Translations under genes and position numbers: made by a program | Notes under the pieces: model-generated | Seen by the model: the letters and a program-made list of their open reading frames with translations, nothing else | Told to the model about the DNA's origin: nothing | Database searches by the model: none | Source of the DNA: Oscillospiraceae bacterium | GTDB lineage: Bacteria > Bacillota > Clostridia > Oscillospirales > Ruminococcaceae | Direction of reading: 5' to 3' | Length of the DNA: 64,000 bases | NCBI GenBank assembly: GCA_017513135.1 | Contig: JAFWDH010000023.1 | Location: 62,001-126,000, forward strand | Shown: in pieces, positions 24,484 through 33,463 of the stretch | How the letters are laid out: every line of letters begins with the position of its first letter | Numbering within the stretch: the first letter of the stretch is position 1

Positions 24484-25752
24484 ATGTTTATAGATAAAGC
24501 AAGGATCACACTTAAAGCCGGACGAGGTGGAGACGGCGCTGTCAGCTTCCACCGGGAAAAGTATGTTGCTGCAGGAGGACCCGACGGTGGGGACGGAGGA
24601 GACGGCGGCAGCATATATCTGATCGCTGACGATCACCTTTCTACGCTCAGTGACTATAAATACAGACGCAAATATGAAGCGGGAAGCGGGGAGAACGGCA
24701 GAGGAAACAGGTGCAAGGGCAAAAGCGCCGACGATCTCTATCTGAAGGTCCCCAGGGGAACCGTAGTCAGGGAATATGAATCCGGAAAGATCATGGCCGA
24801 TGTCTCGTCAGACGATCCTGTCCTGATCTGCAAAGGAGGCAGGGGCGGCTTCGGAAATGCCAGGTTCGCTACACCCACAAGACAGATCCCCAGATTTGCC
24901 AAGACCGGGACGCAGGGAGAGTCTTTTGATATCTCACTGGAACTCAAGCTTATTGCTGATGTAGGTTTCGTAGGATTTCCGAATGTCGGCAAGTCTACGC
25001 TCCTCTCTGTGATATCCAATGCCAGACCCAAGATCGCAAACTATCACTTTACGACTCTTTCCCCGAATCTGGGCGTGGTCAATTGCGGAGACTCTTCATT
25101 TGTAGCCGCAGATATCCCCGGACTGATAGAAGGAGCCAGCAAAGGCATAGGACTTGGATACGACTTCCTCAGACATATTGAACGATGCAGGCTTATCGTT
25201 CATATCGTTGACGTGTCAGGCTGCGAGGGCAGAGATCCGATAGAGGATTATGAACAGATCAACAGCGAACTGTCTTCGTTCAGCGAGGAGCTGGGCTCCA
25301 GAAGGCAGATAGTTGCAGGGAATAAGATCGATATAGCTACCGATGAACAGCGGCAGACCTTCTCATCATATATAAAGGAGAAGGGTATCGAATATCTTGA
25401 AATATCAGCTGCAACTACGGAAGGAACACGCGAACTCGTAAATAAGTGCGCTGAGGTCCTTTCCGAACTTCCTCCGGTAGCTACTTTCGAACCGGATTTC
25501 GTCAGACCACAGAAGACCGGCCGCAACAGGGATTTCGAGATCACAAGGGATGCAGAAGCGGAGGAATGGGTCATCGAAGCTCCATGGCTCGAGAGGATCC
25601 TTATGCAGAGCAACGTAGACGACTATGAGTCACTCATGTATTTTCAGAATGCCCTTGCCGATTCCGGAATACTGGACAGGCTCGTAGAGCTTGATGTTCA
25701 GGAAGGTGATTCTATCCGCATAGGAGATTATCAGTTTGATTACATTACCTGA
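24484..25752 (+). CDS. obgE: GTPase ObgE/CgtA
   Basis: Essential ribosome-assembly GTPase. The 422-residue product has the glycine-rich OBG domain (residues 1-158), the G domain with GFPNVGKST and DIPGLIEG, then a C-terminal OCT domain. The start at 24484 gives the family N terminus MFIDKARITLKAG. It has no obvious Shine-Dalgarno sequence because the rpmA terminator sits just upstream. An in-frame ATG at 24430 overlaps the rpmA stop (ATGA) but would add 18 non-conserved residues. The 3' end overlaps mrnC by 17 bases. Confidence 0.95.
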   Translation: MFIDKARITLKAGRGGDGAVSFHREKYVAAGGPDGGDGGDGGSIYLIADDHLSTLSDYKYRRKYEAGSGENGRGNRCKGKSADDLYLKVPRGTVVREYESGKIMADVSSDDPVLICKGGRGGFGNARFATPTRQIPRFAKTGTQGESFDISLELKLIADVGFVGFPNVGKSTLLSVISNARPKIANYHFTTLSPNLGVVNCGDSSFVAADIPGLIEGASKGIGLGYDFLRHIERCRLIVHIVDVSGCEGRDPIEDYEQINSELSSFSEELGSRRQIVAGNKIDIATDEQRQTFSSYIKEKGIEYLEISAATTEGTRELVNKCAEVLSELPPVATFEPDFVRPQKTGRNRDFEITRDAEAEEWVIEAPWLERILMQSNVDDYESLMYFQNALADSGILDRLVELDVQEGDSIRIGDYQFDYIT

Positions 25753-26140
25753 CCGCTCAGCGCTGACAGCGCATGAAGCTAAACAGAAAAGTCCTGTGGA
25801 ACTGGCGTTTATAGGTGATGCCGTATATGAGCTGCTTGTCAGAGAGTATATCAGCCTCACACATGATGCGCCGGCAGCTGCGCTTCATAAAATGGCTATC
25901 TCTTATGTGAGAGCGGAAGCACAGCACAGTGCCCTTGAAAAGATCTCCGGTATGCTATCGGACGAGGAAGCTGACATCGCGAGAAGGGGGAGAAATGCTA
26001 ATAAAGTCACCTCCTCCAAGAATGCAACTACTGCTGACTACAGGGCGGCGACAGGGCTTGAGACGTTGTTCGGCTTTCTGTATCTGACTGCCAATGACGT
26101 GAGGATCAGGGAACTGTTTGCAGCAATAACTGCAGAATAG
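25736..26140 (+). CDS. mrnC: Mini-ribonuclease III
   Basis: Dimeric RNase III-like nuclease without a dsRNA-binding domain; in B. subtilis it matures 23S rRNA ends. The 134-residue product has the catalytic segment LAFIGDAVYELLVREY and a downstream acidic motif. The TTG start lies inside the obgE 3' end, 8-9 bp after TAGGAGATT, suggesting coupled translation. Confidence 0.88.
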   Translation: MITLPDRSALTAHEAKQKSPVELAFIGDAVYELLVREYISLTHDAPAAALHKMAISYVRAEAQHSALEKISGMLSDEEADIARRGRNANKVTSSKNATTADYRAATGLETLFGFLYLTANDVRIRELFAAITAE

Positions 26141-26151
26141 AAGCAGTTTTA

Positions 26152-26180
26152 TTGCGTACGGCAGTTTTGGAAAATATAAT
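26152..26180 (+). promoter_or_regulatory. SigA-type promoter of yebC
   Basis: TTGCGT at 26152-26157, 17 bases, TATAAT at 26175-26180. Confidence 0.65.
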
Positions 26181-26218
26181 AGATAGAGAGATAAATCAGT
26201 TGCTCAAGGAGATATTCT

Positions 26219-26959
26219 ATGTCCGGACATTCTAAATGGAATAACATCAAAAGAAAGAAAGAGAAAGCAGACGGAGCAAAAGCCAAGGTCTTTACAAAGT
26301 ATGCGAAGGAGATCGCCGTAGCGGTCAAGGAAGGCGGAAGTTCAAACCCCGACACCAACGCACGGCTTCGTGACGCCATCTCCAAGGCGAAAGCCAATAA
26401 CGTTCCCAACGAGAACATCAAGAGAGTCATCGATAAAGCGTCATCCGATACTGCCAACTATGAAAGCATAGTGTACGAAGGATACGGACCCGGCGGGGTG
26501 GCCGTTATTTGTGAGGCGCTCACTGACAACAGGAACAGGACCGCGGCATCTGTCAGACATCTGTTCGACAAATACGGCGGCAATCTCGGAACCACCGGCT
26601 GTGTCTCATATATGTTTACACAGAAAGGTGTCATCATCATAGAAGACGAGGATCCTATAGATGAGGACAAGCTCATGCTGGAAGCGATGGAAGTCGACGG
26701 AGTCGATGATCTTGAGGTCAACGAAAATGTCGCGGAGATAACCACCGATCCGTATGATCTTGTAAAAGCCTGCGAAGGCCTGGAAGCACTGGGTTATTCG
26801 TTCTCTTCCGCTGAGGTGGCTTATGTACCTTCTACTTACACCACACTCAGCGATCCGGAACAGCTGAAGCAGATGGGAAACCTCCTTTCGCTGCTTGAGG
26901 AAGATGACGATGTTCAGGGCGTGTGGCATAACCTTGAGAATGATGAGGATCTGCCGTAA
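26219..26959 (+). CDS. yebC: YebC/PmpR family protein
   Basis: Three-domain cytoplasmic protein of the YebC/TACO1 family, described both as a transcription regulator and as a translation factor for proline-rich stretches. The 246-residue product starts with the family signature SGHSKWNNIKRKK and keeps YEGYGPGGVAV and the acidic C-terminal domain. It has its own promoter and terminator, so it is monocistronic. Confidence 0.93.
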   Translation: MSGHSKWNNIKRKKEKADGAKAKVFTKYAKEIAVAVKEGGSSNPDTNARLRDAISKAKANNVPNENIKRVIDKASSDTANYESIVYEGYGPGGVAVICEALTDNRNRTAASVRHLFDKYGGNLGTTGCVSYMFTQKGVIIIEDEDPIDEDKLMLEAMEVDGVDDLEVNENVAEITTDPYDLVKACEGLEALGYSFSSAEVAYVPSTYTTLSDPEQLKQMGNLLSLLEEDDDVQGVWHNLENDEDLP

Positions 26960-26979
26960 TAGTCTGTGATCAAAAGAGA

Positions 26980-27006
26980 AAGCGGCGCTATGCGCCGCTC
27001 TTTTTA
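26980..27006 (+). terminator. Terminator after yebC
   Basis: AAGCGGCGC / GCGCCGCT hairpin followed by CTTTTT; the next gene's AAGGAGG begins right after it. Confidence 0.85.
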
Positions 27007-27019
27007 AGGAGGAGAAAGC

Positions 27020-28654
27020 ATGTCAGACAGGAAACTGTGTATGTGCTGCATGAGCCCGGTCCCTGCAGATGCTTTGGCGTGCCCTTCTTGCGGATACAAC
27101 GGCAGTCAGCAGAATCCTGACGGACTGCTTCCGATCGGCTCCAGAATAGGAAAAGGAAAGTATCTGATCGGAAGAGCTGAGGAGATCCATACGGAATGTG
27201 TGGATTACATAGGCTTTGATGTCTCAAGTTACCGCAGATGTACAGTAAGAGAATTCCTTCCTGCCGGCGGTATCACACGTATGAGCGGAGATATGTCCAT
27301 GCAGCCTCTGGAAGGCGCGGAGAAGAGATTCCGTGCAGGATTGAACAGATTCGCATCTGAATACGGAGCTATGAGGGATCTCCCGGATGACTGTTCTGTT
27401 CCCAAAGTCAGGGATCTGATCCAGCAGAACGGAACAGTGTATGCCGTTATCGAAAAATTCTCCGGTATGACGCTCAGGGAACTGTTGAGAAGGAATGGAG
27501 GAACGCTCTCCGTAGAACAGACCAAGATAGTCATGGATCCGGTAATGGATGCGCTAGAAGCAGCTCATTCCATGGGACTGTACCACGGCAATCTGTCTCC
27601 GGATAATATACTGATCAATACAAACGGCGATGTCCGCGTTGAAGAGTTTCACACCGGGGAAAGACCTCTGACCCAGAAAGCAGTAGGATTCTGTTCTCCT
27701 GAATGTGAATCCGGCGAAAAAGCTTCACCAAACAGTGATGTATACAGCATCGGAGCAGTATTCTATCGTTGCGTTATAGGCAGGACTCCCCAGGATGCAC
27801 TTCAGAGAAAGAATTTTGATACACTGACTACTATGACAGAGGTATCGGAAGATGTCCCCGAGGAGGTTTCTTCCGCCGTCTGGAACGCTATGCTGGTGAA
27901 CAGAGATAACAGGACTTCTTCCGTGGCAGATTTCAGAAGCATGCTGGAAGAGAATTCCGCTGGAGAGCTTGCTGATACCGACGCTGCTGAGCCTGAACCT
28001 GATATCCCGGATCCTGCTTCTGAAAAAGACAGGAAAAAGGCAAACAGATGGAAATTCCTGGCTATCATGTCAGCAGGTCTGCTCCTTGTCATGACAGCCG
28101 TCTATTTCGGAAGCCTTGAGACTGCAAAACGTGAGCGGGCAAGGCGAAGGGCAGAGGAACTGAATAACCTCCCGGATGAGATCCTGGCTGAAGCGCCTGA
28201 CTATCTAGGACTGCAGGTTACAGAGGCTGAACTCGACAGGATGTCGTTTGACTTTGTGATTGTGAGCACGTATGTTGAGGGAAAAGAACCAGGCGTGATC
28301 GTCGGGCAGGATCCGCATCCGGGCACTAAGATGAGCCTGGACCACAGGACAATAATGCTGTTCGTGAACAGGTCGAAAGATACCACTGCTGTCGTTCCTG
28401 ATCTCAGGGGACTGTATGTGCCCAATGCGGAGCAACTGCTTAAAGAGTACGGGATAAAATACACTGTAGTATTCAAGGCAAAAGAAGGGGAGTTTCAGGG
28501 ACTTGTATACGATCAGAGTGTCGAACCTAAGGAAACAATCACACTTTCTGATACACTGACGATCACAGCACAGCCTGATCCGTCAAACCCCGCCATGCGG
28601 GATCCCGATGCGCCGAAACCGGAGGAAGCGCAGTCGGATGCGGGTCAGGAATAG
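27020..28654 (+). CDS. Membrane pseudokinase with N-terminal zinc ribbon and C-terminal PASTA domains
   Basis: The layout resembles a PknB-type receptor kinase, but the kinase core looks dead. A zinc ribbon (C7/C10/C21/C24) is followed by a kinase-like domain (about residues 40-310), one membrane helix (about 347-367) and two PASTA-like repeats outside the cell. The ATP-anchoring lysine is replaced by Arg77 (TVREF), the catalytic HRD reads HGN (Asp to Asn191) and DFG reads EFH. Asn196 is kept. PASTA domains usually bind peptidoglycan, so a wall-sensing scaffold is a reasonable inference. It appears monocistronic. Confidence 0.83.
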   Translation: MSDRKLCMCCMSPVPADALACPSCGYNGSQQNPDGLLPIGSRIGKGKYLIGRAEEIHTECVDYIGFDVSSYRRCTVREFLPAGGITRMSGDMSMQPLEGAEKRFRAGLNRFASEYGAMRDLPDDCSVPKVRDLIQQNGTVYAVIEKFSGMTLRELLRRNGGTLSVEQTKIVMDPVMDALEAAHSMGLYHGNLSPDNILINTNGDVRVEEFHTGERPLTQKAVGFCSPECESGEKASPNSDVYSIGAVFYRCVIGRTPQDALQRKNFDTLTTMTEVSEDVPEEVSSAVWNAMLVNRDNRTSSVADFRSMLEENSAGELADTDAAEPEPDIPDPASEKDRKKANRWKFLAIMSAGLLLVMTAVYFGSLETAKRERARRRAEELNNLPDEILAEAPDYLGLQVTEAELDRMSFDFVIVSTYVEGKEPGVIVGQDPHPGTKMSLDHRTIMLFVNRSKDTTAVVPDLRGLYVPNAEQLLKEYGIKYTVVFKAKEGEFQGLVYDQSVEPKETITLSDTLTITAQPDPSNPAMRDPDAPKPEEAQSDAGQE

Positions 28655-28703
28655 AGAGTATCGATTAGTTAATAGTTGTTTCAGAACTGTTTTATTCGGA
28701 TAA

Positions 28704-28748
28704 CATAAAACAACAGAGGCATCAGTTATGATGCCTCTGTTGTTTATG
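28704..28748. terminator. Bidirectional terminator
   Basis: About 20-bp hairpin CATAAAACAACAGAGGCATC and its complement around a four-base loop, between convergent genes. Confidence 0.88.
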
Positions 28749-28776
28749 CTGTGATATGCAGTAAACAATTCTCGGT

Positions 28777-29385
28777 TCAGGCGTTTTCTACTATCGCAGT
28801 GATTGCCGCCTCGATACCCTTGACTATATCTTCTTTTGAAAGGGAAGGAGTATTTGCGCGGTTGAGGACCTGTTCATGCAGGAAGGGAACATGCATGAAA
28901 CCGCCCTTCATGCCCGGAAATTCCTTTTCTATGTTATAGAGGACGCCGTACATGAGGTGGTTGCATACGAATGTGCCCGCAGTGTATGAAACGCTGGCGG
29001 GGATTCCCGCTTCCTTGATCTTATCTACCATTGCCTTGACAGGCAGTGATGTGAAATATGCGGTCTTGCCGTCTTCTCTGATCGTCTTGTCGAGCGGCTG
29101 GTTTCCTTCATTATCCTCGATGCGAGCGTCATCAAGATTGATGGCTACGCGTTCGGGGGTCAGTCCCACACGGCCGCCGGCCTGACCGATGCAGAAGGTC
29201 ACGTCGGGCTGTTCTTTCTTCATTGCGGCATAGACTGTGTCTATGGATTTCCCGAATACTGTCGGAACGATGCACTTGACGATCTCCGCTCCTGCAACTG
29301 TATCAGCAACAGCTTCTACTGCCTGCTGCGCAGGGTTGACAGATTCACCGCCGAATGGATCAAAAGCAGTAAGTAATACCTTCAT
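28777..29385 (-). CDS. pcp: Pyroglutamyl-peptidase I
   Basis: Cysteine peptidase that removes N-terminal 5-oxoproline from peptides in the cytoplasm. The 202-residue product has TAFDPFGGE at the N terminus and the full triad: Glu in TPERVAIN, Cys in GTFVCNHL and His in GGFMHVPF. It is the last gene of the minus-strand DUF969-DUF979 operon, an association common in Firmicutes. Confidence 0.95.
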   Translation of the reverse strand: MKVLLTAFDPFGGESVNPAQQAVEAVADTVAGAEIVKCIVPTVFGKSIDTVYAAMKKEQPDVTFCIGQAGGRVGLTPERVAINLDDARIEDNEGNQPLDKTIREDGKTAYFTSLPVKAMVDKIKEAGIPASVSYTAGTFVCNHLMYGVLYNIEKEFPGMKGGFMHVPFLHEQVLNRANTPSLSKEDIVKGIEAAITAIVENA

Positions 29386-29412
29386 AAGAACTCCTAAAAT
29401 ATCCAGTCAGAA

Positions 29413-29442
29413 AATCCGCGCGCAGTTTTCTGCGCGCGGATG
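29413..29442 (-). terminator. Terminator or intercistronic hairpin after the DUF979 gene
   Basis: GC-rich hairpin ATCCGCGCGCAG / CTGCGCGCGGAT; on the minus strand it is followed by TTTTCTG. It may lower expression of pcp relative to the permease genes. Confidence 0.7.
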
Positions 29443-29452
29443 AGGTTTTCTC

Positions 29453-30394
29453 TTAGAACGCGAAAACGTACATCAGAATGATGTGGATCACGAGCAGGCA
29501 AAGAGCAACCGGTACCTGGCTCTTGATGATTGCATATTTGTTTTTGACTTCAAGAAGAGCGGCAGGCATGATGTTGAAGTTTGCAGCCATCGGGGTGCAA
29601 AGGGTTCCGCAGTAACCGGCTGTGAGGCCGAGAGCTCCGACGATGATCGGATTGGCGCCCTGAGCGATAACGAACGGGATGCCGATACCGACGGTGATGA
29701 CGGAGAAGGCTGCGAAGCCGTTGCCCATGATGATCGTGAACACTGCCATCGCTATGCAGTATACAGCGCATGCAGCAAGCTTATTGCCTTCCGGAACGAC
29801 AGACGCTACGAAACCGGCAATGACTGTTCCGACGCCGGCCTTTGTAAACAGTGAGCCGAGAGCGGTCAGCAGCTGCGGGAGAATACCGGTGGGACCAACG
29901 TTGTCCATGAGACGGGTTCCGTCAGTTACGCCATAGCTGGGGGAGGCTTTTGTTAGCGCAAGCACCAGGATCATGCCGAGAACAGCGGAGATGCAGATGG
30001 AGTTGTTGGCGGTCATCCAGTTCATAGCCGGGACCTTGGCACCGATCGTTGTCAGGATGACAGCTCCGAGAGCAAGAACAAGGCTGGGAAGGAAGATCTT
30101 GTATCCGATGGCATCCGCACGTTCACGGACAACCTTGGGATCCGGAACATCGCTGGCGCTCTGTGCAACACCCTTGATTCCGGTGATGACAGCCATAGCG
30201 ACGATCGCGAGACCGGTGATCCACTTCGGGAGCCAATAACCACAAATGAATGTGAAGGCAAGGATGAACCAGAAGGCAACGGTCGTGCCTTTTTTCTGGG
30301 CATTGGGATCCTTAAGGGCTTTAAGACCGACAAGGATAAATATGATACCAATGATCACATAGAATACTTCAGCAATGATATTAGCAGGTGTCAT
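29453..30394 (-). CDS. DUF979 family membrane protein
   Basis: Predicted permease-like protein of 313 residues with about nine to ten membrane segments. The DUF979 family is nearly always paired with DUF969 and often with pcp, so a two-part transporter for pyroglutamate or pyroglutamyl peptides is a reasonable guess, not shown here. Its ATG overlaps the DUF969 stop (TAATG), so the two are co-translated. Confidence 0.85.
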   Translation of the reverse strand: MTPANIIAEVFYVIIGIIFILVGLKALKDPNAQKKGTTVAFWFILAFTFICGYWLPKWITGLAIVAMAVITGIKGVAQSASDVPDPKVVRERADAIGYKIFLPSLVLALGAVILTTIGAKVPAMNWMTANNSICISAVLGMILVLALTKASPSYGVTDGTRLMDNVGPTGILPQLLTALGSLFTKAGVGTVIAGFVASVVPEGNKLAACAVYCIAMAVFTIIMGNGFAAFSVITVGIGIPFVIAQGANPIIVGALGLTAGYCGTLCTPMAANFNIMPAALLEVKNKYAIIKSQVPVALCLLVIHIILMYVFAF

Positions 30395-31080
30395 TATTTA
30401 TCACTCCTTTCCGCATCAGCCATCCTCGCAAGTTTCTTATCGATCATGATGCAGCGGACTGCACCGATAACGACGGAGATAACAGCGATCGGAATTGACC
30501 ATTTTGCTATCTGCGCGACAGTGACTTCAAAACCCTGTTCGACAAGTGTGTTGACGATCAGCAGAGTGCCGGAAGCACCCATGAAGCAGTTCTGCGCAAA
30601 GAAGTTACCATAGTTCTCAGAACCTGCGGCAGCACCGCGGATCTCGTCGGACATGGCATCTGTGAGTTCACCGTACTTGGAGATTGCAGCACCTTCTGCC
30701 ATCGGTACGACGACAGGACGTACAAACTGCGGATGTCCGCCAAGACGGAGAGAGAACGCGGCTGAAAGGGTACGTACAGCCTGATAGATCAGGATGACGC
30801 CGCCGGTGGTTGCGTTCTTAATGCTGCGGATGAAATCTATAGCCTTCTCTTTGAGTCCATAGCGCTCGCACACGCCGATAACGGGGAGCGTAAGGACGAA
30901 GAGGGTGGAGTTTCTTCCGCTGACGAAGGTGGATCCCAGTGTGTCCAGGATCTCCATCGGAGTCATGCCTGCGACGAGTCCGGTGACAAGTCCGGCAAGA
31001 ACAACTGTTGCGATCGTGTCAAACTTCAGAGCGAAGCCGATGACAACGATCACTACGCCAATTAGTTTAACGATTTCCAT
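30394..31080 (-). CDS. DUF969 family membrane protein
   Basis: Predicted membrane protein of 228 residues and partner of the DUF979 protein. It has about six hydrophobic segments and a conserved loop with RLGGHPQFVRPVVVPMAEGA. It resembles half of an ion-transporter-like fold, the other half being DUF979. Function is unproven. It lies between the 171-residue membrane protein gene and the DUF979 gene. Confidence 0.85.
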   Translation of the reverse strand: MEIVKLIGVVIVVIGFALKFDTIATVVLAGLVTGLVAGMTPMEILDTLGSTFVSGRNSTLFVLTLPVIGVCERYGLKEKAIDFIRSIKNATTGGVILIYQAVRTLSAAFSLRLGGHPQFVRPVVVPMAEGAAISKYGELTDAMSDEIRGAAAGSENYGNFFAQNCFMGASGTLLIVNTLVEQGFEVTVAQIAKWSIPIAVISVVIGAVRCIMIDKKLARMADAERSDK

Positions 31081-31144
31081 TCTCTTACTCCTTTACTGAT
31101 GTTATATATGATTAACCGGCTTTGTACCTATTACATGCCGGGCA

Positions 31145-31660
31145 TCAGTCGTCAAATTTGGAGAAACTGTTTTCTGAAACAGTATCATCGTCTGCGTCTT
31201 CAGAACCGTCCTGCTGTGAGGTTGCAGTATCTCCGGTCAGTATGCATTCGGCACTGACTGTGAAACATGCCTCCAGCACTCTGGTGATTATCTGCTCAGT
31301 CTCTCTTCTGCCTTTTCCGGTGAGCTCCATAAGCTCCTCTATGGTCCAGACATTCTGCTTCAGCAGCTTCGGAGGATAGACACGGAGCTCCCGCAGCAGT
31401 TGGAAAAAGATCACGGCAAATACTGCAAAGGGGAATGAGAGAAGAGTGCGGCCCAGGGTGAATTCAAGATGCAGTTTTCCGTCTCTCAGACTGAGAATGA
31501 GCAGTATGATGGTCACGAAGGTGCTAAGCAGCACGGAGTAGAATAGGGTATCCAGCCCGCCAGTGCGAAAAGCAACAAGCCTTATCGGATTGTCAAAATC
31601 ATAGCGCACCAGTTCACGGGCACCATGCTTAGCTGTGGTTTTTTCAGATCTGTCTGCCAC
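31145..31660 (-). CDS. Small two-helix membrane protein, function unknown
   Basis: First gene of the operon that leads into DUF969, DUF979 and pcp. The 171-residue product has two close membrane helices (about residues 38-60 and 68-90), then a cytoplasmic domain (TIEELMELTGKGRRETEQII) that could be a small helix-turn-helix-like fold, and an acidic low-complexity tail. I recognise no family. The GTG start follows GAGG. It may be a regulator or accessory subunit of the downstream transporter. Confidence 0.6.
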   Translation of the reverse strand: MADRSEKTTAKHGARELVRYDFDNPIRLVAFRTGGLDTLFYSVLLSTFVTIILLILSLRDGKLHLEFTLGRTLLSFPFAVFAVIFFQLLRELRVYPPKLLKQNVWTIEELMELTGKGRRETEQIITRVLEACFTVSAECILTGDTATSQQDGSEDADDDTVSENSFSKFDD

Positions 31661-31729
31661 TACGAGAGACCTCGCATCAGAAATAATAGGTGGAAGAGTA
31701 TCAGCACTTCACCTCTTTAAATTAGTGAC

Positions 31730-31758
31730 ATTTTAGCACGACAGGATTGTTAATACAA
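31730..31758 (-). promoter_or_regulatory. Promoter of the DUF969-DUF979-pcp operon
   Basis: On the minus strand TTGTAT, 17 bases, TAAAAT, about 70 bp before the first gene. Confidence 0.6.
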
Positions 31759-31806
31759 TATTAATAATTAATACTCAACATGCAGTAAGTTAATAATGAT
31801 AATAGT

Positions 31807-31836
31807 TTTGGATAGTCTCCTAGGAGTGATGTATAA
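31807..31836 (+). promoter_or_regulatory. Promoter of the M29-type peptidase gene
   Basis: TTGGAT at 31807-31812, 18 bases, TATAAT at 31831-31836. It places the transcript start after 31840 and supports the ATG at 31868. Confidence 0.6.
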
Positions 31837-31867
31837 TCTATCTGCAGAATGGCGGGAGGGAAGATAT

Positions 31868-32833
31868 ATGAGAATACAGACCGGAGTATCCATCATTATG
31901 AACAGGTGGCTGGAGGTGGACCGCGACGAACTGGTCCTTTTCATCACTGATGAGACCCACGAGAGAGAAGCCGATGCGGTGGATGAGTGGGCGCGTTCAA
32001 GCGATGCGGTGCTGAGGACTATTATTCTCAAATCGGAAGAGATACAAAAGGGCGATGTGATCGAGAACATGACTGAACTGCTTTGCAGGGCAAACGTGAT
32101 CATAGGCGCGACTGATTTTTCATTCATCACGACTCCTGCCGTCAAGAAGGCAACTGAGGCAGGTGCGAGATTTCTCTCACTTCCGCTTTCATGCAATAAC
32201 GGAACCTCTCTTCTGGAGAATGAGTTCATTGCGATGGATTGCAGATGGACTGCGAGGATGGCTAAGAAACTGCTTCCCAGGATCAACCGGAGCAGCACGC
32301 TTCATGTAACGACTGAGCTTGGTACCGATCTTACATTCTCCGTGAAAGGAAGAAAGGGAGGGTACTACAACGGCAGCGCTACCAGGAGAGGCAACGTAGC
32401 CAGTGCCAGCTTTGAGGTATATGTCGCTCCTGTGGAAGATGCCACGGAAGGCGTGCTTGTCCTGGACGGGTCACTTGGGTATGAAGGACTGGTGAAAGAG
32501 CCTATACATATTGAGTTCAACAGAGGCCGGTTGTCTACGAAAGACACACATGAGGACGCACAGCGCCTTGTAAAGTATATCGAGAGCTTTGGCAGTGAAA
32601 AGATGTGGATGAATGGAGAGTTCGGCATCGGACTGAATGCGCTCTCGCAGTGCAGGGGAGTATCCTATATTGAAGATGAATCCACATACGGCACTTTCCA
32701 TATTGGGATGGGCAGAAACATATCGCTCGGGGGAGTACAGACCGCACCCGGTCACTTTGATATAGTAACGCACGATCCTACGATATGGGCAGACGGGGAT
32801 TGCATCATGAAAGACGGAGAAGTTGTGGAGTAG
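31868..32833 (+). CDS. M29-type (aminopeptidase T-like) metallopeptidase
   Basis: Cytoplasmic protein of the leucyl aminopeptidase/aminopeptidase T family. The 321-residue product has the N-terminal domain found in M29 and, near the C terminus, the metal-site elements GEFGIGLN, YGTFHIGMGRN and HFDIVTHDPTIWADG. The start is set by GGGAGGGA 7 bp upstream and by the promoter position. A longer version from 31796 would overlap the promoter. It shares a transcript with the 82-residue gene that follows. Confidence 0.8.
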   Translation: MRIQTGVSIIMNRWLEVDRDELVLFITDETHEREADAVDEWARSSDAVLRTIILKSEEIQKGDVIENMTELLCRANVIIGATDFSFITTPAVKKATEAGARFLSLPLSCNNGTSLLENEFIAMDCRWTARMAKKLLPRINRSSTLHVTTELGTDLTFSVKGRKGGYYNGSATRRGNVASASFEVYVAPVEDATEGVLVLDGSLGYEGLVKEPIHIEFNRGRLSTKDTHEDAQRLVKYIESFGSEKMWMNGEFGIGLNALSQCRGVSYIEDESTYGTFHIGMGRNISLGGVQTAPGHFDIVTHDPTIWADGDCIMKDGEVVE

Positions 32834-32855
32834 GACCAGGAAAGAGGAAACAGAA

Positions 32856-33104
32856 ATGGCACTTAATCCTGTAAAGATACTGAAGGTCAAAAACTTATGG
32901 GAGCGGTTCAAAACTGCTCATCCCAGGCTTCTGCCGTATTTCAGGGAGCTCAGGGATTCAGGATATGTCGGAGAGGGAAGTATCATAGACATCACAGTCA
33001 CGGACCCGGGCGGCAGAAGCCTGAGGTGCAATGTGAGGATGAATGAAAATGATCTTGAGCTGATAAGGACTATTGCCGATCTCGGCAAAGAGGGCGTAAA
33101 GTAA
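32856..33104 (+). CDS. Small protein, function unknown
   Basis: An 82-residue soluble protein with a charged N-terminal helix (NLWERFKTAHPRLLPYFRELRDSG) and a short beta region. The ATG at 32856 has GAGGAAA upstream. It lies 22 bp after the M29 gene and is presumably co-transcribed. I recognise no domain. Confidence 0.65.
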   Translation: MALNPVKILKVKNLWERFKTAHPRLLPYFRELRDSGYVGEGSIIDITVTDPGGRSLRCNVRMNENDLELIRTIADLGKEGVK

Positions 33105-33147
33105 AGCAGGTAAAGGATTTGTACCTAAACATTTTACCGATTTGTAA

Positions 33148-33176
33148 TTGACTCTCCGCTTTTTTAAGCATAGAAT
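33148..33176 (+). promoter_or_regulatory. Promoter of the metNIQ T-box transcript
   Basis: TTGACT at 33148-33153, 17 bases, TAGAAT at 33171-33176. Confidence 0.8.
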
Positions 33177-33182
33177 TCTATC

Positions 33183-33450
33183 AACATGATACTGTAAAAG
33201 CTGTGAAGAGAAGAGTAAGCATCATTCAGCGGCTTCAGAGAGCTCCGTAAGGTGAAAGGGAGTGCCGGTGGTCTTGCCGAACATGGTCTTGGAGCTGCGC
33301 TGCTGAACTTTTTAGGTTGCGACGGGAGTGCCCGATACAGCACCGGGGCGTGATTGCGCTCTATAAGGCTCTGTTCTGTGAAGACAGAGTGAATCAAGGT
33401 GGTACCACGAAGTGTAATACTGTCGTCCTTGTATGGACGGCAGTTTTTTT
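33183..33450 (+). promoter_or_regulatory. T-box leader, probable methionine specifier
   Basis: tRNA-sensing leader. Seen in order: the AGTA box (near 33213), the CAGAGAG...GGTGAAAGG distal part of Stem I, a GAAC-ATG stretch at 33279-33285 likely to hold the Met specifier codon, the GACGGGAGTGCCCG pseudoknot region, the Stem III hairpin (33370-33389), the T-box AAGGTGGTACCACG (33396-33409) and a terminator. Uncharged tRNA-Met should allow read-through into metNIQ. The specifier was placed by pattern, not by a computed fold. Confidence 0.9.
33419..33450 (+). terminator. T-box-controlled terminator
   Basis: CTGTCGTCC / GGACGGCAG hairpin with a TTGTAT loop followed by seven T. Confidence 0.9.
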
Positions 33451-33463
33451 GTTGGAGGAGATA

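Noticed and set aside
33317-33463. In-frame extension of MetN by 49 residues
   Set aside because: It runs through the T-box and its terminator; GGAGGAG and the family N terminus support 33464.
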